From an uncultured Bacteroides sp. (GTDB lineage: Bacteria; Bacteroidota; Bacteroidia; Bacteroidales; Bacteroidaceae): a stretch of DNA of 64,000 nt. Within the stretch, counting starts at the first letter, position 1. The number at the start of each line of letters is the position of its first letter. A program made the translations under genes and the position numbers. Location of the stretch: assembly GCF_963666545.1 (NCBI RefSeq), contig NZ_OY762899.1:744001-808000 (forward strand). The letters are read 5' to 3'. Below, in pieces: positions 61,695 through 64,000 of this stretch. The notes beneath the pieces were generated by a model, which saw only the letters and a list, made by a program, of their open reading frames with translations, was not told the DNA's origin and searched no databases.

Positions 61695-61729
61695 AAGAGG
61701 AGAGCATTCTTTAACGAAACTCTCCTCTT
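61695..61729. terminator. Bidirectional hairpin between convergent nadE and aldolase genes
   Basis: AAGAGGAGAG (61695-61704) and CTCTCCTCTT (61720-61729) form a perfect 10-bp stem with a 15-nt loop, 15 nt after the nadE stop and 33 nt after the aldolase stop. T residues follow on the plus strand. Confidence 0.75.
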
Positions 61730-61762
61730 ACTTTTATACTATAACAAATACGAACTTTTGCT

Positions 61763-62821
61763 TTAAGCAATCGTTACCGTAGAATCCAAATAAACATCCT
61801 GAATGGTATTCAGCAGTTCCACTCCATCTTTCATTGGTTTCTGGAATGCCTTTCGTCCGCTGATCAATCCCATGCCACCGGCTCTCTTGTTGACTACAGC
61901 CGTAATTACAGCGTCTTTCAAATCTGAAGCACCGTTTGATTCTCCACCGGAATTAATCAAACCAACTCTGCCCATATAGCCATTGGCTACCTGATAACGA
62001 CATAAATCAATAGGGTGTTCTGAACTCAGTTGCGTATAAACCCGTTTATCCGTCTTGGCAAAGTTAATAGCCGAGAATCCACCATTATTGGTAGGCAGTT
62101 TTTGTTTCACAATATCCGCCTGAATGGTCACTCCCAAATGATTAGCCTGCCCGGTGAGGTCGGCTGCTGAATGATAATCCACACCATCTTTCTTAAAACC
62201 GCTATTCCTCAGATAACACCACAAGATGGTTGCCATACCCAGTTCATGTGCATACTCAAAAGCTTCAGACACCTCGATCAATTGTCGCCTGCTTTCTTCA
62301 GAACCAAAATAAATGGTTGCACCAACAGCCACAGCTCCCATATTCCATGCCTCTTTTACCGTGCCAAACATAACCTGATCGTACGTGTTCGGATAAGTCA
62401 GCAACTCATTGTGATTCAACTTCACGATAAAAGGTATCTTGTGCGCATATTTACGTGCCACAGATCCCAAAACGCCATACGTTGAAGCAACTGCGTTACA
62501 TCCGCCTTCAATGGCTAATTTCACAATATTTTCCGGATCAAAGTAGAGCGGATTGGGTGCAAAAGAAGCACCTGCAGTATGCTCTATACCCTGATCAACA
62601 GGCAAAATAGACAAATAACCCGTATTGGCCAACCTACCGTGACCGAGCAATGCCTGCAAGCTATTCAATGTAGGAAGATTTCTATCCGAAGAGATCCAAA
62701 CATCATCTATAATAGTTGGAGAAGGAACATGAATAAGAGATTTCTCTATTGTTTTACTAACGTGACCAAGATAATATTCGGCTTGGTCGCCCAACAAATT
62801 ACTAATTTTAGTACTACTCAT
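61763..62821 (-). CDS. Class I (DhnA-type) fructose-bisphosphate aldolase
   Basis: The 352-residue protein matches the bacterial/archaeal DhnA-type class I aldolase: LPVDQGIEH (73-81), [15 protein letters not shown] (132-146), [19 protein letters not shown] and [20 protein letters not shown]. The catalytic Schiff-base Lys is expected in the C-terminal part of the barrel; GRKAFQKP marks the sugar-phosphate binding end. It cleaves fructose-1,6-bisphosphate and fits with pfp as part of glycolysis. It is convergent with nadE. A 7-bp inverted repeat lies 13 nt upstream of the ATG. Confidence 0.9.
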   Translation of the reverse strand: MSSTKISNLLGDQAEYYLGHVSKTIEKSLIHVPSPTIIDDVWISSDRNLPTLNSLQALLGHGRLANTGYLSILPVDQGIEHTAGASFAPNPLYFDPENIVKLAIEGGCNAVASTYGVLGSVARKYAHKIPFIVKLNHNELLTYPNTYDQVMFGTVKEAWNMGAVAVGATIYFGSEESRRQLIEVSEAFEYAHELGMATILWCYLRNSGFKKDGVDYHSAADLTGQANHLGVTIQADIVKQKLPTNNGGFSAINFAKTDKRVYTQLSSEHPIDLCRYQVANGYMGRVGLINSGGESNGASDLKDAVITAVVNKRAGGMGLISGRKAFQKPMKDGVELLNTIQDVYLDSTVTIA

Positions 62822-62834
62822 AATTTAAAGGTTT

Positions 62835-62855
62835 TAGTGTTCTACTATAACACTA
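62835..62855. promoter_or_regulatory. Inverted repeat in the aldolase leader
   Basis: TAGTGTT (62835-62841) and AACACTA (62849-62855) are perfectly inverted around seven nt, immediately upstream of the aldolase start. It could be an operator or an RNA hairpin near the ribosome binding region. No TAnnTTTG box for the aldolase was found. Confidence 0.4.
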
Positions 62856-62950
62856 CCGAAGCAAGATTAGTTTAGAATGATTCTATCTATTCAATGAATA
62901 AGCGAAGCTCTTTTGATAGGTAAAAGTCACAAAGAATAAGCCACTAATAT

Positions 62951-63061
62951 GTTTTCTAGTGATAAAACAAAAGGTTTCTCAGGTTGAAACAAAATGTTTA
63001 ACACGTTGAAACTAAATGTTTTCAAGTATGAAAACAAAAGTTTTATAGTATAGAAATCTGA
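62951..63061. repeat. Five-unit 22-bp palindromic tandem array
   Basis: Five units start GTTT at 62951, 62974, 62996, 63018 and 63040; the first is 23 nt and the rest 22 nt. Each of the first four can form a short stem with different but matched arms: GTTTT/AAAAC, GTTTC/GAAAC, GTTT/AAAC and GTTTTC/GAAAAC. The fifth is degenerate. It lies in the 412-nt gap between the divergent aldolase and GNAT-DinB genes; apart from it, the inverted repeat at 62835 and the -7 box at 63181, I see nothing in that gap. Confidence 0.75.
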
Positions 63062-63180
63062 TGAAACTATCGTTCTCTAGACACGTATTAAGTGAGGATA
63101 TATTATGCTTTAAGTGGAGATAGATTAGCTATTAAGCAAAAAAGTAGAAGAACAAAGCGACAACATTCACATTATATTCC

Positions 63181-63188
63181 TATTTTTG
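63181..63188 (+). promoter_or_regulatory. -7 box of the GNAT-DinB gene
   Basis: TATTTTTG, 45 nt before the ATG at 63234. Confidence 0.55.
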
Positions 63189-63233
63189 AAAAATCATTGA
63201 AGAAGATGACTGATTATATTATATAACTGATTT

Positions 63234-64000
63234 ATGGAAATAAGAAAGAGCCAACCGGAAGACCTCGATACATTAATGGATATATACGCTCAAGCAAAAC
63301 TGTTTATGCGAAATAGCGGTAACAAAAATCAATGGATTGACGGCTATCCCTCGCGTGAAATAGTGCTGAAAGATATTACGAACGGAAACAGCTACGCCTG
63401 CATTGACGATGACAAGGAAATAATTGCTACCTTTTGCTTCCTGCAAGGTGAGGATCCCAACTATGCCCGAATAGAAAATGGACAATGGCTGAACGACGAA
63501 CCATACGGCGTTGTGCATCGCCTGGCCGGAACAGGGAAAAGGAAAAATATCGGCACCTACTGCCTGCAATGGTGTTTTGAACAATGTTCAGACATTCGGG
63601 TGGATACCCATCACGACAATCTGGTAATGCAGAATATATTAAAGAGGAATGGTTATACTACTTGCGGTATCATTTATATTTCGAATGGAACACCAAGAAT
63701 TGCCTTTCAAAAATCTTTAGAAAGCATTGATTTTTCTCACATCACAGATGGAGTTTCGAAGGTTATAGCAACCGAAGAACAAGTATTGATTGGTTTATCA
63801 CAAGAAACAATCACGTTAAAACGCAACAAGCAAAACAGAACCATCAAACAAATCCTTGGTCATCTGGTCGACTCGGCATCCAACAATCACCAACGGATGA
63901 TCCGGTTGCAATACACAGAACATTTAGTCTTCCCCGACTATCGTCAAGATAATGACTTGTGGATTGCCTTGCAGGACTATCAACATACTAATTGGAAAGA
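63234..64000 (+). CDS. GNAT acetyltransferase fused to DinB-like domain, cut by window edge
   Basis: The first 255 codons are in the window. Residues 1 to about 165 are a GNAT fold: MEIRKSQPEDLDTLMDIYAQ, GDDKEIIATFCFLQGE-like beta core, a degenerate acetyl-CoA loop (RLAGTGKRKNIGTYCLQW) and the typical end HHDNLVMQNILKRNGYTTCG. After a linker, RTIKQILGHLVDSASNNHQRM and HLVFPDYRQDN match the beginning of a DinB/DfsB-type four-helix domain with its metal-binding style His (GHLVDSASNNH). DinB-fold proteins include thiol-dependent transferases. The fusion's substrate is unknown. Confidence 0.8.
   Translation, partial: MEIRKSQPEDLDTLMDIYAQAKLFMRNSGNKNQWIDGYPSREIVLKDITNGNSYACIDDDKEIIATFCFLQGEDPNYARIENGQWLNDEPYGVVHRLAGTGKRKNIGTYCLQWCFEQCSDIRVDTHHDNLVMQNILKRNGYTTCGIIYISNGTPRIAFQKSLESIDFSHITDGVSKVIATEEQVLIGLSQETITLKRNKQNRTIKQILGHLVDSASNNHQRMIRLQYTEHLVFPDYRQDNDLWIALQDYQHTNWK

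Noticed and set aside
62951-63061. CRISPR-like regular repeats
   Set aside because: Units are 22 nt without spacers, vary in sequence, and no cas gene is present.

Overview
The window reads as a chromosome segment from a Bacteroides-type bacterium (phylum Bacteroidota). The evidence is the SusC/SusD outer-membrane pair, a hybrid two-component regulator of the polysaccharide-utilisation type, a PPi-dependent phosphofructokinase, and many -7 promoter boxes of the Bacteroides form TAnnTTTG (TATCTTTG, TACTTTTG, TATTTTTG and similar), some with a TTTG -33 box. No rRNA, tRNA, CRISPR array or intact transposase was seen.

Layout. 1-6163 (minus): end of a pectin-type polysaccharide utilisation locus (PUL) with a pectate lyase-like lipoprotein, a four-FAS1 lipoprotein and a SusC receptor cut by the window edge; a promoter with a 12-bp direct repeat lies upstream. 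6782-9762 (minus): a FadL-like outer-membrane protein and a strange secreted protein with an aromatic/Gly core and a Ser/Arg tail. 9971-23282: housekeeping and conserved genes (prmA, a GH25 lysozyme, pfp, a PlsC-like acyltransferase, a nitrilase-family amidase, a NagB-like/PIG-L fusion, a composite Amidase_3-like/golvesin protein, two coupled small genes, ygiQ). 23283-26204: an apparently acquired AraC/AhpD-like/oxidoreductase cassette bounded by a second, slightly different copy of the ygiQ 3' end. 26441-28660: a twice-frameshifted DUF4373-type gene and an uncharacterised gene whose promoter carries a palindrome. 28831-36566: mfd; an operon of polyprenol-phosphate mannosyltransferase-like gene, dihydroorotase and a stand-alone MetH activation domain; an ECF sigma factor with a small membrane protein. 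36669-53410 (plus): a second PUL with hybrid regulator, GH92, a small secreted protein, GH89, an HGSNAT/NagX-like membrane acyltransferase, SusC, SusD and GH28. 53549-64000: membrane metallophosphoesterase, sbcD/sbcC, a PerR-type Fur protein, glutamine-dependent nadE, class I aldolase, and a partial GNAT-DinB fusion.

How the parts work together. In the second PUL the periplasmic sensor would detect a glycan fragment and activate the GH92-GH89-NagX and SusC-SusD-GH28 operons. SusCD imports oligosaccharides and the enzymes remove alpha-mannose, alpha-GlcNAc and galacturonate-type residues. The mix of enzymes for host-type and pectin-type linkages is unusual.

The most interesting unexplained structure is a set of intergenic palindromic arrays built on a period of about 22 bp (10871-10936, 23351-23416, 26293-26421, 62951-63061). 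Their sequences differ from array to array but the architecture is similar, and one array shows compensatory changes that keep each unit palindromic. The duplicated ygiQ tail, whose six differences are all synonymous, and the loss of three catalytic residues in the NagB-like domain are the next strongest observations. All functional names come from motif recognition by eye; no database search was possible.
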